A stretch of DNA of 64,000 nt from Caulobacteraceae bacterium (GCA_947475735.1 CANJLQ010000005.1:1-64000); one strand, 5' to 3'. Shown: positions 44,017 through 52,999, counted from the stretch's first letter. The notes: generated by a model not told the origin, from the letters alone. A program made the numbers and translations.

Positions 44017-45717
44017 ATGCTGACCCGCCTCTCGATCCGCGACGTCGTGCTGGTCGACGCGCTCGACCTCGACGTCGAGGCGGGCCTCACCGTGCTGACC
44101 GGTGAGACCGGGGCGGGCAAGTCGATCATCCTCGACGCCCTGGGACTGGCGCTCGGCGGGCGGGGCGAGGCGGGGCTGGTCAGGGCGGGCGCCAAACAGG
44201 CCTCGACGACGGCGGTCTTCAGCGCGCCGGACGATCCCGACCTGATCGCCTTGATCGAGGAGAAGGGCTTTGACGCGGCGACCGGCGACGAACTGATCCT
44301 GCGCCGCGTCGTTACCGCCGACGGGCGCAGCCGGGCCTGGATCAACGACCAGCCGGCGGGCGTGACGGCCCTGCGCGAGATCGGCGCGCGTCTGGTCGAG
44401 GTGCACGGTCAGCACGAGACCGTCGGCCTGCTGGACTGGAAGACGCACCGCGGCCTGCTAGACGCCTATGGTGGCTTGTCGCCCCAACTGTCGGGCGTGA
44501 CGGCGGCGGCCGAGCGGGTCAAGGCGACCGAGGCGCGGCTGGAGGCTCTGCGGGCCTCGGCGGCCGACGCGGCGGCGCGGGCCGAGGAGATTTCGCTGAA
44601 CCTCGCCGAGCTGGACGCTCTGGATCCGCGCGAGGACGAGGAGACCGAGCTGGCCGGCGAACGGGCCGTGCTGGGCGCGGCGGAAAAGGCCGTGGCTGAC
44701 CTCGCCGACGCGCGCACCAATCTGGGCGGCGACAAGCTGAGCCAGAAGCTGGCCGCCGCGCTCCGGGCCGTCGAGCATGCGCGCCAACGCGCCACCCAGG
44801 CCGGCGTCGGCGACGATCACCCGGTGCTGGTTCGCCTGACCAGCGCCGCCGAGGCCATCGACCGCACCATGGTCGAGGCCGCCGAGGCCATCGCCGAGGT
44901 CGACGCCGCCGCCGCCGCCTTCGACTTCGAGCCCGGCCGCCTGGACAAGGCCGAGGAACGGCTGTTCGCGCTCCGCGCCGCCGCCCGCAAGCTGAACACC
45001 ACCGTCCACGCCCTGCCGGCCTTGCGGGTCGCCCTGCGCGAGCAGCTTCGGCTGATCGAGGACGGGGCCGAGGCCATGACCGCCGCGGCCCGGGAGGCGG
45101 CGGCGGCGCGCGAGGCCTATGACGTCGCCGCTTCCCTGCTCAGTTCCGCGCGGGAGGCCGCAGCCGAACGGCTTTCCGACGCCGTGGCCGGCGAGCTGGG
45201 CCCGCTGAAGCTGGAGCGCGCGCGCTTCCGTGTGGCGCTGGAGCCTGTGGCAGAGGGGCGGCGCGGTCCCTTGGGCGTCGAGACGGCGCGCTTCGAGATC
45301 GCCACCAACGCCGGCACCCCGTTCGGCCCCTTGGACGCCATCGCCTCGGGCGGCGAGCTGGCCCGCTTCGCCCTGGCGATGAAGGCCGCGCTCGCAGGCC
45401 GCGAGGATCAGCGCCAGCCGGTCATGATCTTCGACGAGGTCGACCAGGGTGTCGGCGGCGCCGTCGCCGAGGCCGTCGGCCAGCGGCTGAAGCGGCTGTC
45501 CACCGGCGCCCAGGTCCTGGTCGTGACCCACAGCCCCCAGGTCGCCGCGCGCGGCCACGCCCACTGGAAGGTCAGGAAGGCCGACGCCCAGGGTGTCACC
45601 ACTACCACCGTCGATGCCCTGGACGATGAGGCGCGACGCGAGGAGATCGCCCGCATGCTCGCAGGGGCGGTCGTGACCGCCGAGGCCCGCGCCGCTGCGC
45701 GCGCGCTGATCGGCTAG
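44017..45717 (+). CDS. recN: DNA repair protein RecN
   Basis: 566 residues, an SMC-like ATPase for double-strand-break repair. Walker A is GETGAGKS near 29-36. A coiled-coil arm with many Ala/Glu covers about 155-380. The ABC signature region is ASGGELARFALAMK and Walker B is VMIFDEVDQGVGG. LexA control is suggested by the site just upstream, so expression may be independent of bamD. Confidence 0.97.
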   Translation: MLTRLSIRDVVLVDALDLDVEAGLTVLTGETGAGKSIILDALGLALGGRGEAGLVRAGAKQASTTAVFSAPDDPDLIALIEEKGFDAATGDELILRRVVTADGRSRAWINDQPAGVTALREIGARLVEVHGQHETVGLLDWKTHRGLLDAYGGLSPQLSGVTAAAERVKATEARLEALRASAADAAARAEEISLNLAELDALDPREDEETELAGERAVLGAAEKAVADLADARTNLGGDKLSQKLAAALRAVEHARQRATQAGVGDDHPVLVRLTSAAEAIDRTMVEAAEAIAEVDAAAAAFDFEPGRLDKAEERLFALRAAARKLNTTVHALPALRVALREQLRLIEDGAEAMTAAAREAAAAREAYDVAASLLSSAREAAAERLSDAVAGELGPLKLERARFRVALEPVAEGRRGPLGVETARFEIATNAGTPFGPLDAIASGGELARFALAMKAALAGREDQRQPVMIFDEVDQGVGGAVAEAVGQRLKRLSTGAQVLVVTHSPQVAARGHAHWKVRKADAQGVTTTTVDALDDEARREEIARMLAGAVVTAEARAAARALIG

Positions 45718-45772
45718 ACACCCGTGAGGCGTGCGGACTTTGCAGTCCTGCCAGTCCGTGCAAGGAGACAGG

Positions 45773-45928
45773 ATGCTCACCGTGGCGTACCTTTTTCTGA
45801 TCGTGGCGGCCCTCTGGCTGGTGTTTCTGGGCCTGGACGCCCGGTTTCATCTGATCCACCAGTACCGGCGTCACCGGACCAAGGCCTTCTGGCGCGACCG
45901 CAACCGGCGTGAGGGGCGAGGGCGCTGA
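45773..45928 (+). CDS. Small membrane protein (51 residues)
   Basis: ATG 45773 is preceded by AAGGAGA, an excellent ribosome site. One hydrophobic helix near residues 3-23 (VAYLFLIVAALWLVFLGL) is followed by a strongly basic tail (YRRHRTKAFWRDRNRREGRGR), so the C-terminus should be cytoplasmic. Lies 55 bases after recN. No family is recognised. Confidence 0.7.
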   Translation: MLTVAYLFLIVAALWLVFLGLDARFHLIHQYRRHRTKAFWRDRNRREGRGR

Positions 45929-46009
45929 GGCCCGAACGGCCAGACCGGTCTTCGCGCCCGCGGTCTCGGTTGGCCTGGCCTGCGGCCGTACCCCTGAGGC
46001 GGGCAGCCC

Positions 46010-46921
46010 CTAGACGCCGACGCCCAGAATCCAGCCTTCTTCGCCCTCGACCTGAGCGATCAGAGCATCGTCGGTACCCTTCTTCGGCCCGAACGCCTTC
46101 GACAGCTCGCCCTTCTCGTCCATGAGGGCGAAGGCTTCGGCGGTGGTGCGGACCTGGGCCTGGTCCTTGAACTCGCCCTCGGCGACGGTGGTCGGCCACA
46201 TCGAGGGCCAGACCTCGGCGACCAGCACCGACAGAGGCTCGACGTCGGCCGTGTCCAGCGCCCGCCAGCCCGTCCCGAACGGCCACACGGCCGCCGACGG
46301 CCCCAGATGCTCCAGCAGGCGCCGCACCATCGGAATACCGACCAGGGTCTGACCCCCGACCGCGCCCGCGCCGTGCATCTGCCAGTTCGACTTGGGCTGC
46401 AGCTTGCCCTGCTTCACCGCCAGCTCGGTCGCACGGAACTCGGGGATGTCGCCCGTTCCCTGAGGCGGCTTGGTCGTGGTCAGCCAGCGCTGGGCCTGCT
46501 TGGCCGGGGCACCCCACAACGGATACGCCTCGTCCGTCATCAGCCGGTTCATCTTGGCCGCGACCTGATAGCGGTTGTTGGTGTTGTCGGCCTTGTCGAC
46601 GATGTTCGAGGCGACGAACTTCCACACTGCCGACCACGCCGGCGTCTCCGTCAGGCCCAGCCGTGCGGCCGTCCCGACCGGATAGCCGAACGAGAAGTCG
46701 AACCCCAGCAGCACCCGGTCGCCCCGCTTGGCGTGGTCGGCCAGCAGCGTCTTGATCATGGCCTCGCCCTCGGCGCGCGTCGCGACGTTGTGGGTCTCGG
46801 TATAGAGGCGAAAGCGCACGTCGCGCTTGGCCACGCCGATCCAGACGGAGTTCTCGCCCAGCTTCTTGCCCTCGGCGGCGGTCCAGTCGGCGATGATATA
46901 GGCGTCGAACAGGCGGGCCAC
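46010..46921 (-). CDS. DUF429-like predicted RNase H-fold protein
   Basis: 303 residues. The N-terminal YIIADWTAAE, the LLGFDFSFGYP strand and the late VWPFGTGW and AEVWPSMWP segments resemble DUF429-type proteins with an RNase H-like fold. The conserved Asp residues in ADW and GFDFSF could coordinate metal. Nuclease activity is a family prediction only. In related genomes similar proteins carry misleading cobalamin-biosynthesis names. Confidence 0.6.
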   Translation of the reverse strand: MARLFDAYIIADWTAAEGKKLGENSVWIGVAKRDVRFRLYTETHNVATRAEGEAMIKTLLADHAKRGDRVLLGFDFSFGYPVGTAARLGLTETPAWSAVWKFVASNIVDKADNTNNRYQVAAKMNRLMTDEAYPLWGAPAKQAQRWLTTTKPPQGTGDIPEFRATELAVKQGKLQPKSNWQMHGAGAVGGQTLVGIPMVRRLLEHLGPSAAVWPFGTGWRALDTADVEPLSVLVAEVWPSMWPTTVAEGEFKDQAQVRTTAEAFALMDEKGELSKAFGPKKGTDDALIAQVEGEEGWILGVGV

Positions 46922-47003
46922 GGGCGGGTCCTTGAGGCAGTCGAGGGGAGGGAAAACGAGGCGGCTGTTTAGTCCCTTCGCCCGCCCGGCGAAACCCCCG
47001 CGA

Positions 47004-47516
47004 CTATTTCAGCAACGCTTCCAGGTGGCTCAGCCAGCGGCGGCCCAGGCGCAGGGCCTCGGGCGGGGTGCCGGTGTGGGTGGGGGCCAGGGCGTTCCAC
47101 AGGGCCAGTTCGAACTCGGGCCAACGGGCGTCGGCGAACAGCAGGCGCAGGGTCACCAGCTCGGCGTCCGGCGCCATGACATCCAGCGCCTTTCGCGGTT
47201 CGCCCCGGCGGATGCGGGCCACCACATGACCGTCGACGATGATCTCGCCGCCCTCGACCTCGTCGAAGCCATAAACGAGGCCGTGCGCTCCCCGATCCCA
47301 CAGCACGGCGACCTGGCCGCTGTCGAAATCCAGCCCCGCCGCCTTGCCCTCCGACGGGGACATGGCCTCGACCTCGGCCGGCCGCCCCAGCGACTTCAGC
47401 AACGCCCGGCGCAGGCGGCGCTCCGGCTCCATCCACCAGTTCAGCGTCAGGGCGACGGTGGTCAGGGCGGCGGCGGCCAGCGCCACCAGCAGGATGACCC
47501 TGAGAACCTCGTCCAT
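47004..47516 (-). CDS. Single-span membrane protein of unknown function
   Basis: 170 residues. One N-terminal membrane helix (ILLVALAAAALTTVALTLNWW, about 8-28), then a soluble alpha-beta region of about 140 residues. No family is recognised. The start shares one base with the xthA stop (TGATG), so it is translationally coupled to the exonuclease gene. Confidence 0.75.
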   Translation of the reverse strand: MDEVLRVILLVALAAAALTTVALTLNWWMEPERRLRRALLKSLGRPAEVEAMSPSEGKAAGLDFDSGQVAVLWDRGAHGLVYGFDEVEGGEIIVDGHVVARIRRGEPRKALDVMAPDAELVTLRLLFADARWPEFELALWNALAPTHTGTPPEALRLGRRWLSHLEALLK

Positions 47517-48310
47517 CAGTCGGCCAGCTCGACCACGACGGGCACATGGTCCGACGGCTTGTCCATGTCGCGCGCGTCGCGGTGGGTCTCGACGCCGACG
47601 AACCGGTCGGCCGCCTGGGGCGACAGGAGGTGGAAGTCGATGCGGATGCCGTGGTCCCTTTGCCAGGCCCCGGCCTGATAGTCCCAGAAGGTATAGGTGC
47701 CCGGCGGCTGGTTCCCCAGTTCGCCCGCCTCATAGAGCCCCAGCCCCTTCAGCGCGCGAAACGCCGCCCGGCTCTCGGGCTGGAACAGGGCGTCGGTGAC
47801 CCAGGCCTGCGGGTTCTTGGCGTCGTCCGGCGTCGGGATTACGTTATAGTCGCCGCACAAGGTGAAGGCCTCTTCCTGCGCCAGCAGGTCGCGCACGTGG
47901 GCGTTCAGCCGCGCCATCCAGCGCAGCTTGTAGTCGAACTTCTCGGTGCCGATCGGATTGCCGTTCGGCAGATACAGCCCGCCAACCCTGACCGGTCGCG
48001 GGGCCTCGATCAGGGCCTCGATATAGCGCGCCTGATCCTCGGCGCCCTCGGTCAGCCCGTCCTCGCCCGGCAGGCCGCGCCGGACCTCCGAGACGGGGAA
48101 TTTCGAGAGGAGAGCGACGCCGTTGTAGCTCTTCTGCCCATGGACCTCGACGTTGTAGCCCAGGCTCTCGAACGGCTCCCTGGGGAACTTCTCGTCGACC
48201 GTCTTGATCTCCTGAAAGCAGACGACGTCGGGGCTCGCCGCTTCCAGCCAGGCCAGCACGGTCGGCAGGCGGGCATTGACCGAGTTCACGTTCCAGGTGG
48301 CGATGCGCAT
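47516..48310 (-). CDS. xthA: Exodeoxyribonuclease III
   Basis: 264 residues, EEP-fold AP endonuclease and 3' exonuclease. Motifs: TWNVNSVNARL, CFQEIKTVDEKFP (metal Glu), the HGQKSYNGVALLSK region, LCGDYNVIPTPDDA and SDHVPVVVEL (catalytic His). Repairs abasic and oxidised 3' ends. It is divergent from lspA across an 80-base gap that is also the left end of a proposed inversion. Confidence 0.96.
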   Translation of the reverse strand: MRIATWNVNSVNARLPTVLAWLEAASPDVVCFQEIKTVDEKFPREPFESLGYNVEVHGQKSYNGVALLSKFPVSEVRRGLPGEDGLTEGAEDQARYIEALIEAPRPVRVGGLYLPNGNPIGTEKFDYKLRWMARLNAHVRDLLAQEEAFTLCGDYNVIPTPDDAKNPQAWVTDALFQPESRAAFRALKGLGLYEAGELGNQPPGTYTFWDYQAGAWQRDHGIRIDFHLLSPQAADRFVGVETHRDARDMDKPSDHVPVVVELAD

Positions 48311-48390
48311 CGCCGCGACGGTAAGCAGCGTCGATCAAGCGAGCAAGCGGACGCTGGCGACAAGCCCGTCGGCCTGCTAACCCCCGCCGC

Positions 48391-48918
48391 ATGAAAATCC
48401 CTCGTATCGCCTGGGCGGCCTATGGCTTCGCCCTCGTCGTCGTGATCCTGGACCAGCTGACCAAGGCATGGGTCCTGGGATCGGCCGATGTGTCCGACCC
48501 CGCCATGATACCGCCGGGCTATGTCTTCGCCGAGATCATCCCAGGCATCTTCCAGTTCACCATGGTCAGGAACACCGGCGTCAGCTTCGGCCTGTTCGGC
48601 GGGGGCGAAGCGCGCTGGGCGCTCAGCGCCTTTTCGATCCTGGTCGCCGGGGCCCTGGCCTGGTGGGCGCTGAAGGCAGAGCGGCGTATGCTGGTCGCGG
48701 CCATCGGCCTGGTCATCGGCGGTGCGATCGGCAACGTGATCGACCGGATCCGCTTCGGCTATGTCGTGGACTTCGTCGATTTCTCCGGCACCGGGGTGTT
48801 TCCCTGGGTCTTCAACCTGGCCGACAGCGCCATCACCGTCGGCGTGGCCCTGCTCATTCTCGACAGCGTGATGTCCGAGAAGAAACCGCCCGTTGGCGCG
48901 GCCCACGAAAAGGCGTAA
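48391..48918 (+). CDS. lspA: Lipoprotein signal peptidase (signal peptidase II)
   Basis: 175 residues, four membrane helices. The catalytic Asp pair lies in GNVIDRIRFGYVVDFVD and FNLADSAI, and NTGVSFGLF is the conserved loop. It cleaves before the lipidated Cys of prolipoproteins, of which this window encodes many. In most relatives it follows ileS directly; here ileS is 11 kb away on the other strand. The BamF-like gene follows on the same strand. Confidence 0.96.
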   Translation: MKIPRIAWAAYGFALVVVILDQLTKAWVLGSADVSDPAMIPPGYVFAEIIPGIFQFTMVRNTGVSFGLFGGGEARWALSAFSILVAGALAWWALKAERRMLVAAIGLVIGGAIGNVIDRIRFGYVVDFVDFSGTGVFPWVFNLADSAITVGVALLILDSVMSEKKPPVGAAHEKA

Positions 48919-48992
48919 TCACCCGCTCTTTCCTGTCGCCACACGTCCCTGACTTGCTGAGCGCGCCCCCTGCGCCGGAGCCGAAACCGACC

Positions 48993-49550
48993 ATGCGTTT
49001 GCTGACCGTTTCCCTCGTCGTCGTTTCCGCCGTGGCCCTGACCGCCTGCGGCAGCGTGCGCCAGTCCATCGGCTTGACCAAGGTCGTGCCGGACGAGTTC
49101 GTCACCGTCGCTTCCGCGCCCCTGACCGTGCCGCCCGAATACGGGCTGCGTCCGCCCGCGCCCGGCCAGCCCCGGCCCCAGGAACTGGCCCCCGAAAGCG
49201 CCGCCCGCCAGATCCTGCTGGGTCAGCGCCAGGCCGTGACCCGCACGCCGGGCGAGACCGCCCTGGTCACCGCCGCCGGCGCCGACCGTGCCGATCCCCT
49301 GGCCCGCTATGTTATCGACGATGAGTTCGGCGATCTGGCGCACAAGGAACAGAGCTTCGCTGACCGGGTCCTGTTCTGGCGTCGCGACGACGCGGCGACC
49401 CAGGCTCCGATCCAGACCCAGACCGCCCAGGGCGCCGTGACCATCGACGCCGCCACCGAGGCCGCTCGCCTGCAGGCCCTGACAGGGACGCAGCAGTCCA
49501 TCCTGATCCAGCCGCGCCGCGACGGCGGGTTCAAGCTGCCGGGCCTGTAG
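48993..49550 (+). CDS. DUF3035 lipoprotein, BamF-like
   Basis: 185 residues from ATG 48993. Lipobox LTAC at about 16-19. The segment VPDEFVTVASAPLTVPPEY resembles the conserved N-terminal motif shared by BamC and the alphaproteobacterial Bam component BamF (DUF3035). The rest is Ala/Gln-rich. A role in the outer-membrane assembly complex alongside BamD is inferred from family. Lies 74 bases after lspA. Confidence 0.78.
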   Translation: MRLLTVSLVVVSAVALTACGSVRQSIGLTKVVPDEFVTVASAPLTVPPEYGLRPPAPGQPRPQELAPESAARQILLGQRQAVTRTPGETALVTAAGADRADPLARYVIDDEFGDLAHKEQSFADRVLFWRRDDAATQAPIQTQTAQGAVTIDAATEAARLQALTGTQQSILIQPRRDGGFKLPGL

Positions 49551-49621
49551 GATCTGCTCGACGGGCTTGCCTCGCGCACGTCCGTCTTTATTGTGAACGG
49601 ACCTTTCGGGAGCCGTTCGCC

Positions 49622-50086
49622 ATGACCAGCATCTTCGACCTCGCCGCCGACTTGCCGGGCGTGGAACAACTGCGCCTGGCCTTCCGGGGCGAGGAGAACG
49701 CCGCCCCCATCGCCCGGACGCTGGACTATCGCCTGACCGAGGTCGCGGAGGGCAGGGTGGTGTTCGAGGGCACGCCGACACGGGCGGTCTACAATCCCAT
49801 CGGCACGGTTCACGGCGGCTGGATGGCGACCCTGCTGGATTCGGCCTGCGCCTGCGCGGTGCATTCGATGCTCAAGCCTGGTCAGGTCTATACGACGCTG
49901 GAGATCAAGACCGTCTTCCACCGGGCCCTGACCGAGGGTGTTCCGGTGCGCTGCATCGGCACCATCATCCAGGCCGGCCGAAAGGCGAGCTTCTCTGAAG
50001 CCCGCCTCGAAGGCCTCGACGGCAAGCTCTACGCCACCGCGACCTCGACCTGCCTGGTGATGGAGCGCCCGGCGCCGGCTGCCTAG
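49622..50086 (+). CDS. PaaI-family hot-dog thioesterase
   Basis: 154 residues, one hot-dog fold. The catalytic region is IGTVHGGWMATLLDSACACAVHS (Gly-rich loop and Asp), followed by TLEIKTVFHRAL. Hydrolyses acyl-CoA esters; the substrate is not evident. The ribosome site GGGAG lies inside a hairpin formed by GAACGG (49595-49600) and CCGTTC (49613-49618). Its stop shares CTAG with the convergent pirin gene. Confidence 0.88.
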   Translation: MTSIFDLAADLPGVEQLRLAFRGEENAAPIARTLDYRLTEVAEGRVVFEGTPTRAVYNPIGTVHGGWMATLLDSACACAVHSMLKPGQVYTTLEIKTVFHRALTEGVPVRCIGTIIQAGRKASFSEARLEGLDGKLYATATSTCLVMERPAPAA

Positions 50087-50781
50087 GCCGCGTCGACCAG
50101 GACGATTTCGGCGTCATTGACCGCCGTGACGGTCAGGGTGTCCTCGCCGGTGATGGCCGCGCCGTCGCGGGCGTTCAGATGCACGCCGTTGACCTCGACC
50201 GCGCCCTTGGCCGGGACCAGGTATCCGCGACGGGCGGCCCCCAGCGGATAGGTCGCGCTCTCGCCCGCCTTCAGCGTCGCGCCGACCACCCGCGCGTCGG
50301 TGCGGATCGGCAGGGCGTCGCTGTCCGTATCGAAGCCCGAGGCCAGGACCACGAACTGTCCGGCCCGGTCGCCCTTCGGGAACGGCTTGGCCCCCCAGGC
50401 GGGCTTCTCGCCGCGCCGGGTCGGCTCGATCCAGATCTGGAAGATGCGGGTCGTCTCGGGCTCGACATTGTATTCGGCGTGGCGAATGCCGGTGCCCGCG
50501 CTCATCACCTGAACGTCGCCGGCCTCGGTCCGGCCCTTGTTGCCCAGGCTGTCCTCGTGGGTGATGGCCCCGTCGCGGACATAGGTGATGATCTCCATGT
50601 CCGAGTGCGGGTGGGGCGGAAAGCCCGAGTTGGCCGCGATCTCATCGTCGTTCCAGACGCGGATATTTCCCCAGTTCATCCGCGAGGGATCATAGTAGCT
50701 GGCAAACGAGAAATGGTGCTTGGCCTTGAGCCAGCCGTGGTCCGCGCCGCCCAGGCTGTCGAAGGGTCTGACGTCGATCAT
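50083..50781 (-). CDS. Pirin family protein
   Basis: 232 residues, bicupin. ATG 50781 is preceded by GGAGAG. Metal ligands are the HPH of GFPPHPHSDMEII, a His in IRHAEYN and a Glu in the same strand. It matches YhhW/YhaK-type pirins, some with quercetinase activity. Convergent with the thioesterase through CTAG (50083-50086). Confidence 0.93.
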   Translation of the reverse strand: MIDVRPFDSLGGADHGWLKAKHHFSFASYYDPSRMNWGNIRVWNDDEIAANSGFPPHPHSDMEIITYVRDGAITHEDSLGNKGRTEAGDVQVMSAGTGIRHAEYNVEPETTRIFQIWIEPTRRGEKPAWGAKPFPKGDRAGQFVVLASGFDTDSDALPIRTDARVVGATLKAGESATYPLGAARRGYLVPAKGAVEVNGVHLNARDGAAITGEDTLTVTAVNDAEIVLVDAA

Positions 50782-50877
50782 GTCGTCTCTCCACCGGCGG
50801 GCCATCCCGCCGCGATGTTGCTAGGACGAAGATATAGGAGAGGCGCGAGAAACTGCAACAGTGTGAGTAGTCAATGT

Positions 50878-51046
50878 CTCCTCCCCCCCCCCCGTTGCCC
50901 AGAGTTGGGGAGGTGGATACGAGGCCTTTCGAGCAGACGGAGGGGGTCTTTGCGCGGTCTCGACCGCGCTGCGGCCAGAGCCCCTCCGTCACTCCGCTTC
51001 GCTGCGTGCCACTTCCCCATTCGCCAACCGGCGAACGGGGAGGAGA
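50878..51046. repeat. Nested inverted repeat with 11-C tract
   Basis: The left end CTCCTCCCC...TTGGGGAGGTGG (50878-50926) is itself a hairpin and is mirrored by GTGCCACTTCCCC...CGGGGAGGAG at the right (51006-51046). An inner pair GACGGAGGGG/CCCCTCCGTC lies between. A run of 11 C is at 50883-50893. The same architecture recurs at 59836-59989. It lies between SIMPL and pirin genes, where it may also end SIMPL transcription. Confidence 0.75.
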
Positions 51047-51055
51047 CCCTTGGCC

Positions 51056-51820
51056 CTACCGCAGATCATACGTCCCGGTGATGTCGATCCGCACCGTCAG
51101 CTCGCCGCCGGCGACCTGGGTGCCGGCGCTGTCGGCCGACTCCGCCCGCGCGAACTGCAGCATCGGCATCGGCGGCTGGGGCTGATAGCCGCCGCCCTCG
51201 TTCAGCGAGCGGATGCCGCCCAGTTCGACGCCAAGGGCCTGGGCATACAGCCGCGCCTTGTCTTGCAGCGCGCGCACGGCCAGCACCCGGGCCTGGTCCT
51301 CGGCCGCCTTCGGGTCCTGCAGACCGAAGCCGATGCCGTCGATCTGGTTCACGCCGGCCGCGACCACGGCGTCGGCGACATCGCCCACCTCGGTCAGGTC
51401 CAGGATCCTCACGGTCACCCGGTTGGAGGCCTGATAGCCGCGCAGGCGGGGCGGCTGGTTGTTCACATAGTCGTACTGAGCCGACAGGTTCAGGCCCGAG
51501 GTCTGGATGTCGCGCGGCTCGATCCCGGCACGGCCCAGGGCGGCGAAGACCTCGGCCATGCGGTTGGCGTTGTCGGCCATGGCGGCCCGCGCGGTCGGGG
51601 CCTCCGTGGTGACGCCGAAGGTGATGGTGGCCATGTCGGGCGCGATCTTGACCTCGCCGTGGGCCGACAGGTTCAGGGCGGGCTGGGTGGCCATGGCGTG
51701 CACCTGCATCGGAGCGGTGGGCGCGGACTGGGCGACGGCGGCAGGAGCCGACAGGCCAATGGCGGCGGCGCTCAGCATCAGGGCAGCTCCGGTCTTGAGG
51801 GAGGGCAGGTTACGGATCAT
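51056..51820 (-). CDS. SIMPL (DUF541) domain periplasmic protein
   Basis: 254 residues from ATG 51820, with a signal peptide ending at AAVAQ. SIMPL features include LSAHGEVKIAPDMATITFGV at the start of the domain, NRMAEVFAALGRAGIEPRDIQTSGL, and DGIGFGLQDPKAAEDQARVLAV. The fold is shared with the BP26 family; function is unknown, with links to oxidative or envelope stress. Codon use and GC match the neighbours. Confidence 0.92.
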   Translation of the reverse strand: MIRNLPSLKTGAALMLSAAAIGLSAPAAVAQSAPTAPMQVHAMATQPALNLSAHGEVKIAPDMATITFGVTTEAPTARAAMADNANRMAEVFAALGRAGIEPRDIQTSGLNLSAQYDYVNNQPPRLRGYQASNRVTVRILDLTEVGDVADAVVAAGVNQIDGIGFGLQDPKAAEDQARVLAVRALQDKARLYAQALGVELGGIRSLNEGGGYQPQPPMPMLQFARAESADSAGTQVAGGELTVRIDITGTYDLR

Positions 51821-52016
51821 GGGGACACAGCCTTTTGCGGAGACGAGAACAAGCGACGGCCGCAGTCTCCTGCGCGGTCGTGGCGGCACCTTGACCGTGA
51901 ACGCCTGAACGCCCGCACGGCTCCGCTTGCAGACGCCGTTCATCAAGGTGACATCGACGACAGGTCGACGGCTTTCCCGTCCCGACGCGCCCTGCTAGGC
52001 GGGTGGCTGCCCCCGG

Positions 52017-52092
52017 GGGCCCGTAGCTCAATGGTTAGAGCCGACCGCTCATAACGGTCTGGTTGCAGGTTCGAGTCCTGCCGGGCCTACCA
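52017..52092 (+). tRNA. tRNA with CAT anticodon (probably tRNA-Ile2, else elongator Met)
   Basis: Full cloverleaf with encoded CCA: acceptor GGGCCCG/CGGGCCT (first pair G-U), anticodon stem GACCG/CGGTC, loop CTCATAA, T stem GCAGG/CCTGC. There is no initiator C1xA72 mismatch, so it is not fMet. The acceptor and D-loop (AATGGTTAGAG) resemble tRNA-Ile2, whose C34 is converted to lysidine by TilS, more than elongator Met. Sequence alone does not settle it. Confidence 0.9.
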
Positions 52093-52104
52093 CCTCCCAC
52101 CCCG

Positions 52105-52136
52105 AAAAAAGGCCCGACCTGCGAACAGGCCGGGCC
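52105..52136 (-). terminator. Intrinsic terminator of the outer-membrane protein gene
   Basis: Read on the minus strand GGCCCG-GCCTG-TTCG-CAGGT-CGGGCC forms a long stem with a tetraloop and is followed by TTTTTT. It lies 26 bases past the stop of the barrel gene and just beyond the convergent tRNA. Confidence 0.88.
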
Positions 52137-52162
52137 GAAGCGTCATCGGGAGAGAGTTGGGC

Positions 52163-52999
52163 TTAGAAGCTGAGGCCGACCGTGAAGCGGACAGAGTGCA
52201 GGTCGAAGTCAGAGGCCGAGCGGCGCTGATCGGTGCCGTTGGCATTGACCAGGCGGAACGGGCTCGTCGCCGCCCCGCCGGCGATCCGGACGGTGAAGTC
52301 CGAGTCGTCCTCGATGCTGGTGTACAGATACTCGACGCCCAGGCGGATGCGATCGTTGACCTTGGTCTCGACGCCGGCGCCGACCTGGAAGCCCAGATTC
52401 TCGCTGCCGTCGCTGATCGGGGTGAAGGTGTTGACGGTGTTGCTGGTGTTGTACTCGTTCTCGAACGTGCCGTAGGCGACGCCCGCCGTGGCATAGGGCA
52501 GGAACCCGCCGACGGCGTAGCCCAGCCGTGCGCGCACGGCGGCAACGGCAACCAGGTTGCGCTCGAACGAGTACAGGGCAGGGGTGATGCTGAAGGCCGT
52601 CGCGGTGTCAGAGGCTTCCAGCATCGTGTACTCGGCGACCAGGCCATAGACCATCGCGCCTGACTGCCAGTCATAGCCGCCGCGGAAGCTCAGCTCGCCC
52701 TCGCCGTCCTCGTCGGCCTCGCAGCCGCCGGCCAGGTTGTTGTCGTTCGGCGATCCGCCGCAGAAGCCACCGGGCACGGGACCCGTGGCGAAGGCATCGG
52801 CACCGGTGGTGGTGCGGACGGTGTCATTGAAGGTGCCGTCCAGATTGGTGTCGAAAACGGTCGTCTCGTTCTCTTCGTCGGCGACGAAGCCGTATCCGCC
52901 GGCGATCCCGAGGTATCCGCCCTGCCAGTCCTGGGCGGCGGCCGGCATGGCGACGAGGGCGAGAGCGGCCGTGCTGACGGCGGCGAAGGTCTTGGTCAT
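52163..52999 (-). CDS. Outer-membrane beta-barrel protein (Omp_b-brl type)
   Basis: 278 residues. Signal peptide ends at PAAAQD, followed by GGYLGIAGGYGF. Alternating strands (FLPYATAGVAYGTFENEY, LGFQVGAGVETKVNDRIRLGVEYLYTS) end in the C-terminal Phe of VRFTVGLSF for Bam recognition. It is similar to Omp25/Omp31-type eight-strand barrels. An Asp/Glu-rich loop near 60-110 (with two Cys) is likely surface exposed. Transcribed alone, with a strong terminator. Confidence 0.88.
   Translation of the reverse strand: MTKTFAAVSTAALALVAMPAAAQDWQGGYLGIAGGYGFVADEENETTVFDTNLDGTFNDTVRTTTGADAFATGPVPGGFCGGSPNDNNLAGGCEADEDGEGELSFRGGYDWQSGAMVYGLVAEYTMLEASDTATAFSITPALYSFERNLVAVAAVRARLGYAVGGFLPYATAGVAYGTFENEYNTSNTVNTFTPISDGSENLGFQVGAGVETKVNDRIRLGVEYLYTSIEDDSDFTVRIAGGAATSPFRLVNANGTDQRRSASDFDLHSVRFTVGLSF

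Noticed and set aside
51887..51950. Imperfect inverted repeat CACCTTGA...TCAAGGTG between the SIMPL gene and the tRNA
   Set aside because: The arms are 48 bases apart with an internal mismatch; not convincing as an operator or terminator.
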